A stretch of DNA of 64,000 bases. It comes from Lithodes maja (lineage: Eukaryota; Arthropoda; Malacostraca; Decapoda; Lithodidae). The position numbers and the translations under genes were made by a program. Of the stretch, positions 23,541 to 34,817 are shown piece by piece. The notes beneath the pieces are model-generated. The model saw nothing but the letters and a program-made list of their open reading frames with translations, had not been told where the DNA came from and did no database searches. Every line of letters starts with the position of its first letter. Positions within the stretch are counted from its first letter, which is position 1. The DNA is taken from assembly GCA_037953745.1 (NCBI GenBank), contig JBAKBP010000187.1:295274-359273 (forward strand). The letters run 5' to 3'.

Positions 23541-23615
23541 AGAGTGGGAGGAGTATAATCTGTAATTAGAGGACCGCCTTGGTCCCTTAATTACAATATT
23601 TACTCCTCCCACTCC
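23541..23615. repeat. Hairpin-forming inverted repeat
   Basis: GAGTGGGAGGAGTA near 23541 pairs with TACTCCTCCCACTC near 23600. The inner TAATTA stretches also pair, giving a hairpin of about 73 nt. It could be a very small foldback element; no protein or TSD was identified. Confidence 0.6.
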
Positions 23616-23803
23616 ATACTAGGCTACAGGTACTTCTTTTCTTTGATCATACAAATTCTAGTTTTAACTGGATTTTTAATAGTGGTTACTATCGTTATAT
23701 CGTTTTTTTTTATAGGCATAAGTATCTCTCATAATGTACAAATTATATATATATATATATATATATAAAGTATTATATCACAAATACACGTGAGCCACTA
23801 AAT

Positions 23804-23928
23804 GTTTTTAATCTCTCAGTGGGGTTCGAACCGCAGACCATCAGGACGATAGCCGACGCTTTACGGATTAAAGCGTCGGCTATCGTCCTGACGGTCGGCG
23901 GTTCGAACCCCACTGAGAGATTAGAAAC
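23804..23928. repeat. Palindrome of two inverted tRNA-like sequences (copy 2, box A missing)
   Basis: Two 60-bp arms (23804-23863 and 23868-23928) are inverted around a 5-nt centre. Each arm keeps the box B (GGTTCGAACCC) and the flanking CCCACTGAGAGA.TAG found in copy 1. It lacks the part with box A, as if the centre had been deleted symmetrically. It is bounded by (TA)n and carries the same left flank as copy 1. Confidence 0.8.
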
Positions 23929-24030
23929 ATATATATATATATATATTATGTTTAAGGTTGTTATTGAATTACAACTGTGAATAGATATTGTGGTTAGACA
24001 ATTTATAATATATATCAGTATCATTGTTTC

Positions 24031-26340
24031 AGTTGCCAGTCCAACAGATATGTCCAGCAGGAGAACTGGGAGAGCAGCAACTCTTGGATTAAAGAGAACT
24101 GCAGAAGAAATGCTACATGATCGATATCTTAAGCCGAGTAATTATAGCCCAAGCTTAGAGGTAGAGACAGTGATATACAGAAACACTGTAGATAGTCAAA
24201 ATCCAACTATAATGTAGGACGTGGCGAGTCTATTGTCCTGCAAGATGGCAAGAGATCCTGTAGAGATTGTAAAGTTATTCATGATGAATTGCATAAGAAA
24301 ATACAGAAGTTGGAAAAAGAGGTAGAGCTTTGGCGTGATCAATAGTTGTCCTTGAAACAGAAAAATACTGAGGAACAAAATCAGGTCATACACGAAGTGC
24401 AACAGAAAGTCGATGATGCACTACAACCTTTGTTCACTAAAACACAGATAGATATTCTCATCAGTAAAAAGAAAAACGCTAAGTTTTGGCCAGAATAGGA
24501 TATATCATCTGCAATGACACTACGGAGCTTGAGTCTAAAGTGTTACAAATATCTAAAATATGTCAAAGGTTTTCCTTTGCCATCTGTGAGCACATTAAAA
24601 GACAGCAAAACATGTGTTATGTGAACCTGGTCTTTTATCACCTGTCTTGTCACTTATGAAGTTCAAGTCTGAAACTTTAGATTCGGTAGAAAAGCTGGCA
24701 GTCATATCTTTCGATGAGATGAGTATTGCAAAACAATGGAGCTACGACAAAGGTACAGACACACTGTATAAACCACACAAAAGTGTCCAGGTAGTTATGT
24801 TGAGAGGCCTTGTAGGTAAGTGGAAACAGCCTATATATTTTGACTTTGATCAATCAAACGTGCAAAATATATTGACATATTTGATAGAGAGAATAGAGTT
24901 AGCAGGCTACCCAGTTGTTGCAATAGTGCACGATTTAGGAACTACCGGTACCAATCTCCGTGTATGGAAACAATTTGGTATAGATCCTCTCAAACATAAT
25001 CAAATGTCTTTCAAAAATCCAGTGGCTGATAAAGACATTTTTGTATTTGCTGATGTTCCTCATTTGTTAAAGCTAATCAAGAATAATTTTATTGATTCAG
25101 GGGTTGAGTTGAAGAACGGAGATAGTTTCTGCTGCATGCATTCACGTAATGCTGCTCAATACCAAAACAGAATATGGATAATTAGCTTACAAAGTGAGTG
25201 ATATTCACCTTACAGTCACTGGTCAGCAAAGACAACGTGTGAAATATGCAACACAGTTGTTGTCAGAGAGCTGTGCAAGTTCAATCATGTTTTTAGGCGA
25301 GAAAGGAGTTCTGGAGTCTAAAAACTGGAAAGAAACGGCTAAGTTCATCTTACTAGCAGATAACTGGTTTGACGTCATGAATTCCTCCAACTATGGTGAT
25401 AAGAAACTTCGCTGTGGATATGGAATGTATTTTGATGAACAGACAAGTATGATTGACACAGTGAGCACCATGAGAGTATGTAACTCTGTGTCAAGCTCAC
25501 TCTATTCCTTTCAGAAAGGAATATTATCATCTTGCAATTCACTCATAGGATTAATGGCTATGTTAAATAACAGTCATCAGCTTGATTATATAATGACCCG
25601 AAGACTAAATCAAGATTGCCTAGAACATTTCTTTGGGTGCATCAGGCAAATGAGTGGACCTCAGGATCACCCAGATTCAGTCCACTTTAAATATAGACTG
25701 AACAAATATTTGCTAGGAAGAGAAGTCGCCCTGATCAGTGACAAATGCAACATTAGCCAACATGCTGATAATGATGAGTGTGTTATTTATGGGGTGGTGT
25801 CAGGTGCAACTCCAGAGACACCAAACTCCTATAACCGTGAACTGGGCCTAGAAATTGCCCAACTAGCTTGCTATTCAAGGATATGGACTTTGAAATGGAT
25901 AATATGACTGATGAGCTGTCTGATGAGTTGCATGAAGGTGAAAATAGTTGCGTAGGAGCATGTAACAATTCATCAAAATCACCTAGTACAATTATAGAAG
26001 AACAGGCCTTGTTGTATATACTGTAGATGGCTATGTTGTGAGGAAATTCTCTCAAAAATATCCCGATTTAGGTTACATGGCAGCGAACTGTGTATCTGTA
26101 AACAAATCATGGATTGATATGGTCAACAGAGGTCACCTGTACATGCCGTCTGATAGTTTTTCTTCTAAATTAACGGTGATGAGAGAAATATTCAAAGCTG
26201 TCCATGGCGAAGGTTTGAGGGAAGGAAAACAATGTGTTCATACCCTTGCCTCAGATATTGAAAGGGTGGGAGTTGAATTGCCACCGGATGTAAAAACAAT
26301 TTTTGCAAAAATCTCGGGTTTCTTTAGGATAGATACATAA
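24031..26340 (+). pseudogene. P-element / THAP9-type transposase, decayed
   Basis: After a splice-acceptor-like TTTCAG (24025-24030), frames in succession match a P-type transposase. These are a short basic block; a coiled-coil-like HKKIQKLEKEVELW stretch with in-frame TAG at 24343 and 24496; the LF..TQI...K block and a PLPS.STL helix-turn-helix-like block; then the RNase H-like core at 24614-25201, with motifs SFDEM, VAIVHDLG and FADVPHLLK; then 25194-25907, with NQDCLEHFFG, whose Glu is the expected last acidic residue; then a C-terminal IVYTVDGYVVRKFS...W...NRG block to the stop at 26338. Frameshifts occur near 24220, 24610, 25195 and 25890. Together with the THAP remnant this is a once autonomous cut-and-paste element, now inactive. 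It could alternatively be a decayed THAP9-like host gene, but the downstream repeat cluster favours a transposon. Confidence 0.85.
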
Positions 26341-26420
26341 ATAGATAGGGACATAGCGATTCCAAAATGATCAATATAGCCATCTATACCGTTTTTATGT
26401 TGTCGAAGCAAATAAGGGTT

Positions 26421-26590
26421 GTGAAAGGCCGAGTTGTCTCGCAATTAACTCGGGGCCGAGCTGTCTCGGTTTTACTGGGCCGAGCTGTCTCGCCGTGGGC
26501 CGAGCTGTCTCGTTTTTACTGGGCCGAGCTGTCTCGCCGTTGGCCGAGTTGTCCTGGCCGAGCTGTCCCGTGGGCCGAGTAGTCTAGCAA
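26421..26590 (+). repeat. Cluster of GGCCGAGCTGTCTCG hairpin motifs
   Basis: About eight copies of a 15-16 bp motif, GGCCGAGCTGTCTCG, occur within 170 bp, separated by spacers of variable length. Each contains an inverted repeat, CGAG-CTGT-CTCG. The cluster starts about 80 bp after the transposase stop, the position expected for subterminal repeats of the P-like element. No matching cluster was found upstream of the THAP remnant. Confidence 0.75.
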
Positions 26591-28597
26591 CCGTTTACTT
26601 GTTAGTGTCTATATACTTTGAGTACATGAGCCTAGGTGTGTGGGAGTTGGGAATGCGTGTGAAAATAATGAGAGTGAGAGAAAGAATGCGAGTGACTGGA
26701 AAGGGGGGGGGGGGGGCCAAGGGTTGTAAATAGACGGAGGTAGTAAATATGTAAATTTAAACAATACAGTGAATGAAAGAGTGGGGAAGAAAGAAAAGTG
26801 TTAGTAGCCTACTACTTGGTTATGGGGAGGTGTATGCTTTTTCCTATTTTTTCGTTGTTTAGTCTGCTCCGTAGACCTCCTTTAAGCTTTAACCCTTAAC
26901 TGGCGGCGCGCATCATATGTCGAGTGAAAGACATATGGACTATGTGGCGGCTCACAACATAAGTCGTGTGGCATTTTCAGCACGTAATGTTGCTGAGAGA
27001 GAGAGACAAGTGGTGGCAGGAGAGTAGCGAGGAGCGTATGACTGCTCCAGACCACCAGGGTGGACCAACTGACATGAATCCCACCCTCCTCCACCCTCTC
27101 ACACTCGCTACACAGTGAATTGTATAGGGAAAGTACCGAATTACATGGTTTTTGCACTCGTGTTGCACAATTGTTGCACGAAAACTAGCGGTCATACAAG
27201 GATCGTTGGGGTGTCATTGGAAAGCTCTGTTTATGCCCTTTCAGGGATAGATACTTGTTTTACACTCTGGGTCTTATTTAGGCATGAAAATTATCACGTA
27301 AACAGCCCTATTTTGGGTAAAAACACCCCGCTGGTGGCTACATATTATTTACCGCCTAGGCCGCTCGTTAGGTGTTGAAATACCTCCTTCGAGCTAAATG
27401 TGTAGGCTACATGTTTTGGTAGAATAATGTCCGGCTAGTTCCTCCTAAATTTCAGGTTCGCTATCACTCGCCACGAAAAAGTCGGCATCTAAATGGAACG
27501 TAAGATCTTAATATTTGTAATATTTGTATTTTGTACTATTGTTAATGTCTTGTCATGTTGCAAATTTGATTTTAAATAATATTTTGACATTTAACATGTA
27601 GTTTCTTTATTCATGCAGAGTTTAGTCAAACTTACCAGAACGTCCCGGACTTCCCAAACTTGACTAATTCCTTTAACGTGACGATAGTGCGTTGTTATAT
27701 GTGCGATTAGGTTGCTTGGGAAACAGATTAACTTGCTCATGTAGTAATGTACACCCTATGTGGTGGATTGTGTTCTTTTATTTAATAATTTTCATTTTTA
27801 GTAAGCGTTGTTTCCACATAGCGATTTTGATAATTTAATTTGACTTTATATTGTCCTTGTCCCAATTTTGGTTTGTTTAGTTTGCAAGTTTTACATTTTA
27901 ATTAACAGAAATGGGACGGAAGGCCTTAAAATCGCCAATCTAATCGGGTGAATGTCTTAAAATATTAAACCCTCCCCTTAATGAACAGCCAATGAAATGG
28001 TGTTTTATTACTGGATATGATGGTTCTCACAATAATGATCCAGACTGAAGCCTTATGAGTTTGGTTCAGAATAGCGATAAGGTAGAGAGAGAGAGATTGG
28101 CCATAATTTTCCTTGGATTCCATTTTGGTGCCATAATTATCAAACTCCTAGGTGCCGTTGTGAAGGCTTATCCCTCAATACCTTCACCTGGGGATTTTAT
28201 ATTTTTGATCATGTAGACTAAGAATATAGCTCAAATGATAAACTATATATCCTGCCATTATGACTAAACTTTACTATGAATATAGACATAATTGAAGAGT
28301 AAAATGAGGCTAATGGTACCAGTGGCATCAATATGGCGAACGTTGACTGTTATCTGCTACTATAGTCTTTAAGGTCAGAGTTCTATACCATAAGGATAAT
28401 GGACAATATTTTGATGATTAGACAAATCCAATACCGGTACATAATCTTTATATAATTATTAGATATTACAATAAGAATACAAAATTACAGTTTAGGCAAA
28501 GGCACGCCAAGGTAATATATCAAACTCAAGGCAACACGAGCGACAATATATACGGTATTTAAAACATTGACAAGCTTGGCAAATTGGCGAATAAAGG
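26591..28597. other. No gene recognised
   Basis: The stretch contains a G-run at 26703-26716 and a short GC-rich patch near 26890-26960 (TTAACCCTTAACTGGCGG). Otherwise it is AT-rich sequence. The short open frames are not supported by any recognisable motif. Confidence 0.5.
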
Positions 28598-28599
28598 TT

Positions 28600-29470
28600 G
28601 ACAAACGAGGTGGAGGAAAACATTTTGGTGAAGAACGAAGAGGAGGAAGAAACGGGAAGAGAGGAGGATGAGGAAGAAGCAGAGGTGGATGAGGAAGAAG
28701 CAGAGGAGGATGAGGAAGAAGCAGAGGAGGAAGAAGCAGAGGAGGATGAGGAAGAAACAGAGGAGGATGAGGAAGAAACAGAGGAAGAGGAGGAGGAAGA
28801 AGCAGAGGAGGATGAGGAAGAAGCAGAGGAGGATGAGGAAGAAACAGAGGAGGATGAGGAAGAAGCAGAGGAGGATGAGGAAGAAGCAGAGGAGGATGAG
28901 GAAGAAGCAGAGAAGGAGGAAGAAGCAGAGAAGGAGGAAGAAGCAGAGGAGGAGGAGGAAGAAACAGAGGAGGAGGAGGAAGAAGCAGAGGAGGATGAGG
29001 AAGAAGCAGAGGAGGATGAGGAAGAAGCAGAGGAGGATGAGGAAGAAGCAGAGGAGGATGAGGAAGAAACAGAGGAGGATGAGGAAGAAGCAGAGGAGGA
29101 TGAGGAAGAAACAGGAGGATGAGGAAGTAACAGAGGAGGATGAGGAAGAAGCAGAGGAGGAGGAGGAAGAAACAGAGGAGGATGAGGAAGAAACAGGAGG
29201 ATGAGGAAGAAGCGGATGAGGAGGAAGAAGCAGAGGAGGATGAGGAAGAAACAGGAGGACGAGGAAGAAGCAGAGTAGGAGGAAGAAGCAGAGGAGGATG
29301 AGGAAGAAGCAGAGGAGGATGAGGAAGAAACAGAGGAGGAGGAAGAAGCAGAGGAGGAGGGGAAGCAGAGGAGGATGAGGAAGAAGCAGAGGAGGAGGAA
29401 GAAGAAGCAGAGGAGGATGAGGAAGAAACAGAGGAGGATGAGGAAGAAGCAGAGGAGTAGAGAAAGAAGA
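28600..29470. repeat. 18-bp purine-rich minisatellite (GAGGATGAGGAAGAAGCA)n
   Basis: There are about 45-50 imperfect copies of an 18-bp unit. Because the unit is a multiple of three, frames stay open on both strands: Glu/Asp-rich on plus, Ser-rich and Leu/Phe-rich on minus. No start context, splice signal or flanking domain supports a protein, and several copies have insertions that switch frame. I treat it as a non-coding purine-rich satellite. Confidence 0.85.
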
Positions 29471-31051
29471 GGGGGAGGAGGAAGAAGAAAAGGAGGATGA
29501 AGAAGAAGCATGGGAGGAGAGAAGGAAGAGGAGACGGTGTATAAATGTGAGCACAGTTAGCGGTGTTTTGTACTGATAGACCAATAATCAGCTACCATAT
29601 CACGGTGTTCTCTCCATAATACCAGTAATTCAGATTATACAGTCCTTGTACCAGAGGCTAGACGTGCAGTGTTGACAATGTGGCGAAAGTTGTCATTCAG
29701 TTTCGAATAATTTACTTTCATCTAGCGATAATATTAAAACGTGTTTACTTGAAATGTAGTTGTGCCTTAAGTATTGTATTACCGGTAATGCGTAAGTCAT
29801 ATTCAAGATTTATTGTGTATATACGTTTATAGTAGTTTTTATTGTTGTTGTATAGTATTTATATTTCAGTATCTAGTGGTTTTCTTTTCAGAAATGTACG
29901 ATAGCCTTGACAACGCTGAACCTATATGTTCCATTCAGTCTGGCCAGTGCGTCCATGTGAGCGTGTTTCCGATTTTGAGTGCGTGTGTTGTGGTGTTTGT
30001 GGATATTGTTGACACCTGGGCTGCGTTCAGCCACAATTTGCAATGCAATACGGAAGCCAGGATATTGCTGTGTACCAACTGGTGTTTGTTGCCAGACACG
30101 ATATGGTATTGTGCAGCGCAATATAGAAAACAAGGAGGGAGGAACAGGTTGAACTACCAGACAGTGAAATAAGGTCAGGATTGAAACCGTACGCATCCCG
30201 TTTGATATCACATCTGGTTAACATTATATTTATTTATAAAATTTAAATTTCATTAATACGTTATCATGCCTTGCCTGATCACCTAGCTAATCTAGAAACT
30301 TGCCTATCCTAGTTAAAAATACTATACCTTATTTAACTTGATTTTAGCTTTTCTAGAACAAAGTCTGGACAATATAAAGTTTATGTAATTACATTCAGAC
30401 ATCGATTTTATCGTGGCCTATACAGTAGGCGTCTTATACCAAGACTTTGTATAATGCATATTACCACTTCACAGGCAAACTACTAGACAGCAAACAATTC
30501 AACCTCCTCCCCTCCTATTTTCTCTCTTTCTCTCTCTCTCTCTCATAATTACCCCCATTAATTTCCACCCTCCTTCTCCACTAACCTCCATACCACCATT
30601 ACAGGCTATACCTCTCCACTCCCTACTTTTTCTTCTCTCGTTCTCTTCCGCTCCCTCCTCAACCCCCCCCCCCCCCATCGTCAAGGGACCCTTCTATTCC
30701 CTCTCCCTTAACCTTCCATCTTTCCTCTCTCTCTTCTTCACTTCCTCCTCTCCCTACCCCTAACCGTCCTTCCTTCCCCTCCCTCTTCTCAATTTCCCCC
30801 TCCTCCGCCACCTATTCCCTCTCCCTACCCCTAACCTTCCATCCTTCCCCTTCCTCTCCTCCACTTCCGCCTCCCTTCCCCTAACCTTCCACTCTCACTC
30901 CTTTCCTCTCTCTACTCTCATTGTTTTCGAAGTCTGGATGTTCAATCAATCTCTCCAGACCCCCGGTGGAGTGACGGAAGTGAAAAGGTCGTGGTTAATG
31001 ACGTGAAGAAACAGTTTTTGTTTACCAGTAGCCTACTATTTTTTCCTTTAT

Positions 31052-31099
<48 letters not shown>

Positions 31100-31891
31100 T
31101 TTACGGCTCTGACAACTGGGTGAGTTATAAATGGCGTGGGATATTATGAACTGTTTGGAAGTTATTTCCCTAGAGCTGAGAAACAAAACTATGAAAACAA
31201 AACTATGAACAAAACCAAAAAACTAAGAAATACTTTTCCGCTGGCCTGTGTAGGTGACCTTCAGTTCAGACGGTGAAATCGGTTTATCAGATTAAAGTAG
31301 CGTAAAATAATAACAGGCATAATTGTTAGTGCTGTATGTACGTACTGTATATAATTATATACTTAGGCTATACAATTTTTATCACTTTATATATTTTCAT
31401 TGACTTTTTTTTGTTTTTCCTTCTACTGTATATTCCAACTTACTCCCTCTCGGGCATAGGCTGAGAGCCTGTACATTCAACCGCTGTACATTCAACGGCG
31501 AAGCCCGTGAGGTCTCTATGATTCTATCCAGTTTCGGGAGTGAGACATGTGAAGCACTTAAGAGCTGCAACCAGCCTGTCCAATCACTTTACAATCCCTC
31601 ACGCCTCTGCTATTACTGTTGTTTTACACTTTGTTAGTTATGTACAGTTGCCAAGACATGAACCTGGGATAAATGCTGACTTGGGATGACCATATTTTTC
31701 CCTTTTATTGTGGTGAATTAAATAGGGAACATAATTATGCCCTTGTGGCCTGTTAGTAGCCTATTTTCATTCGCTATAACTTGCTATAGCGCCATTAGTA
31801 TGAAAGCGAACGGAACAAGAATATTCTCATTGACACATTCAGCTAAAATGCTCCCTACACAAGTCTAGTTCATTCATACACAACCCCGTTT

Positions 31892-31969
<78 letters not shown>

Positions 31970-32560
31970 AAATTAATTTCAAACTATGAATTCCCAGTGA
32001 GCTTTGTACATGATAACATAATATTCAGGGGAAATGTTCCTAGTTTGCAATAATAATGCATTTTTGTATGTGAACACATCTGACCCTATTACCGGTACCT
32101 CTGATTAAAGTCAAATATAACCGCATATTCAGAGGCCTAATTTGTAAAGTATTAACTCTCTCAGCTTAAAACGAATTTAAAGTCATATACAATATGTTCT
32201 TATTTGATTGGTTCAAGAACACTCAGATTTACGATGATTCATTGCAAACATTCAAATAATTATATTGTCTTTAGCGGGTGTTTACATTTTATAGCTGCTA
32301 TACCGGTATATAATACCAGCATTTGTTTCGTATGCCTAATCCCGAAAATAGCTTATAACAAAGTTATCCATGAATATAAAGTAGGTTTGTACGGTACGGT
32401 ACCATTTGTTGTGATAATTTGTCGACCGTAATATATTTCCCTTCCCCGCCCCTTACTGGTGTGGGGGGTACTATATCAAACACTTTCACGCCCACCTTAG
32501 AAAGAGTCAGCTAAAGTGTGGGTGGGGAGAACACTCAGAACAGGGACCTACTTTGCTATG

Positions 32561-32599
<39 letters not shown>

Positions 32600-32754
32600 A
32601 CTTAACATTATAACGTTTCCACAAGTCTGTCCGGTCGTTGTGGGTTTCGTACCTTATAGACTTTTACCAGGCATGTCATTATGACCACATCAACAATACT
32701 GTACATGCGATATTTTGGCATCCCTTAATCTATCTCAACATGTACGGTATACGG
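29471..32754. other. Gene-free stretch with (GA)n and pyrimidine-rich tracts
   Basis: There is a pyrimidine-rich tract at about 30500-30920 and (GA)n at 31054-31095, 31895-31966 and 32563-32596. A 119-codon open frame at 29813-30172 has no recognisable motif, and I do not call it a gene. Confidence 0.6.
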
Positions 32755-34600
32755 TGTGACGCATGTCGAGTATGAGCATGCTGTACAGAACGCCCAGTCA
32801 TGCCCCACTCTCGCTAGGATCGTCAGGGCAGGAACTTTGGCTGTAGTCTGTGTAGAGTTTCCTAACTTAGTTTATGTGAGCCGTTGTACTATAAGTATTA
32901 TAAATATGTATTTTGTTTTCATCTGAGTCAACGAGTTCTATTTTAAATCATTAGTTATAAGTGTTGTGTGTGGGACTTATTGGTAATGATGAGAGGAGAG
33001 AGAGTGCGTAACGGGGGGAACAGTGAGTGCGCCACGCTGCAGGTAGGCCTAATTCCCTCCTCCCTCCTCCCTCCTCCTTCTCAGCGCGTGGGAAATCCTT
33101 TGTCGATCCCAGATTGAGAGAATATTACGTAATGATTGTCAGTGGGCGGTCCTTAGTAGTTGGCGATCTGCTCACTAGAGGGCCGAGTATAAAAAGGGAG
33201 GTCTCGCCATGCTTTACTCAGAACTCATCAGGCAGAGCGACTTCTTATATCCCTTGCAACTATATATATTCTTCCGACTGATGTGAACTTTCTCTACTCT
33301 CTGAACAGCCTATCTTCTTCCCTTCTCGACCCTTTATAACCTCAATGACCCCTTTGGTGCAGATTTAGTCAGCCAAAGTATTATCGCTTGAGTTCTCACG
33401 AGATAAGTGCCTGTTAGATAGCCTATTTTTGGAAGGGTTAACTAGAATAGGATTGATTGATGTTTGTTGCACTCGTATATGCATTTCCCTGTGTGCGATT
33501 ATTCATGTTCCTGTTTTCTGCTGGTTTAGGCAATGCTAGACTGGGATAGGGTTTCTGAGTTGTGATTTCCTATGAGTACTAGGTTGCGGTTGAACCAGTA
33601 CAATTGCAACGGAGACGTGGAACGCCTAGGTGGTCTTTCTGACTGTGTACCGTGGGAGTTTAGCACTGTGTTGCGAGTGAGGGCTTTTGCCTGTGCCACC
33701 CAACACTGTGCTATCTCATTTGCTTGACTTTGAGAGGATCGCCAGGAGAGAACCAGATACTAGTGATCTGGATCTCTCAAGAGAGCATCCCGTCAATTAA
33801 CTTAATTTGGCCGCACAGTCTTAAGGACCTCGCTAGGCTACGAGCCGCTTGCTCAGCCATTGTCTCTTAACCTTATGTATCCCAGCTAGACTTTGCTCGA
33901 CCAGCAGATACAGCATAGTATTGAAGCTTCTCCTTATGTATATTATTGTTTCTGCACTATTGATTTCATGTGTGGCACGCTTAGCTACTTCAGAGATTAG
34001 TGGCCCACGAGCACAATCTTAGTAGGCTATTGCCAGTGCATTGTCGGAGTACTTCTTCTTAATGTTTGCCATATCCTATTGCTTATTCTTATAATTCTTC
34101 TTATGTCAATTTAAAGCCTTTAATTACCAGTGAGTTATTCATTAAATTGCTGTTCAAAATCCGATACTTACTTCTTATGAGTATTCGAGAAGCATCTAAC
34201 TTATCCGAAGATTCCTTGCTTGATGCTCGAGGACTATTGTTTAACGTAACGTAATAGTGCCGATCCGAAGTAGAGGGTGGAGGACTTCTTAAGTTCTTAG
34301 TTCAAGGGTGGATTACTTCGGCTTCGGCCAACACTATTCTTTAGTGTTGTAGTACTTTCTTCTTTGTTTGATTGTTGACCAAACTAGATAACTCCCGTCT
34401 TGTTATTAGTCTGTTGTGTGAAACGCTAGTACCGAGTTCTTGTATACCCCGTTATAGCAGATAGAACTCTGGAGGGTAGTGGCGTTTTTTGTTCGGCTGG
34501 CAGTACTCTGGGGTTGGGATCGTGTGTTTCCGTTGTGGCAGCGAGCCATACTCGAGTCCTGTGTAAGAGCCCTAGTGTACCCGAGTGCCCGGTCGTAACA
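32755..34600 (+). repeat. 5' LTR (1846 bp)
   Basis: This long LTR has a TATA box, TATAAAAAG, at 33188-33196, and a plausible start region about 30 bp downstream (TTACTCAGAACTCATCAG). The transcribed R-U5 part would then be about 1.4 kb, unusually long. Small open frames inside it are not supported as genes. Confidence 0.93.
33188..33196 (+). promoter_or_regulatory. TATA box of the 5' LTR
   Basis: TATAAAAAG is preceded by GGGCCGAG and lies in the first quarter of the LTR. It is duplicated at 39509-39517 in the 3' LTR. It is the only strong TATA motif I see in that part of the LTR. Confidence 0.7.
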
Positions 34601-34602
34601 AA

Positions 34603-34620
34603 TGGCGACCTTGCTTAGGA
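34603..34620 (+). promoter_or_regulatory. Primer-binding site
   Basis: TGGCGACC begins two bases after the 5' LTR end, as expected for a site that pairs with the 3' CCA end of a tRNA. The specific tRNA is not assigned. Confidence 0.65.
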
Positions 34621-34817
34621 TTTTGTGAACAGGATAATTTTTTTGCAGAGTTGTACAACATTTGTTTGTTCGTACTTTAGCGTGCATATTGAAGAATATA
34701 TTTTTTTTTTGTAAGGCAATTAGGAGAGCATTTAAGAGACTCCAGTTAATTTAGTAATTAGTGCTTACATAAGGGAGTTAAACACTTTTGTCTCGAGAAT
34801 TTTTTGTGAACTTCAGT

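Noticed and set aside
21400..26600. CRISPR-like interpretation of the regularly spaced GGCCGAGCTGTCTCG motifs
   Set aside because: The spacers are short and of irregular length, no Cas genes are present, and the sequence is clearly eukaryotic.
28492..29584. Ser-rich and Leu/Phe-rich frames on the minus strand, acidic frame on plus
   Set aside because: All are readings of one 18-bp purine minisatellite in different registers.
29813..30172. 119-codon open frame with several Cys
   Set aside because: No recognisable domain, AT-rich context, and an equally long antisense frame; a chance ORF is more likely.
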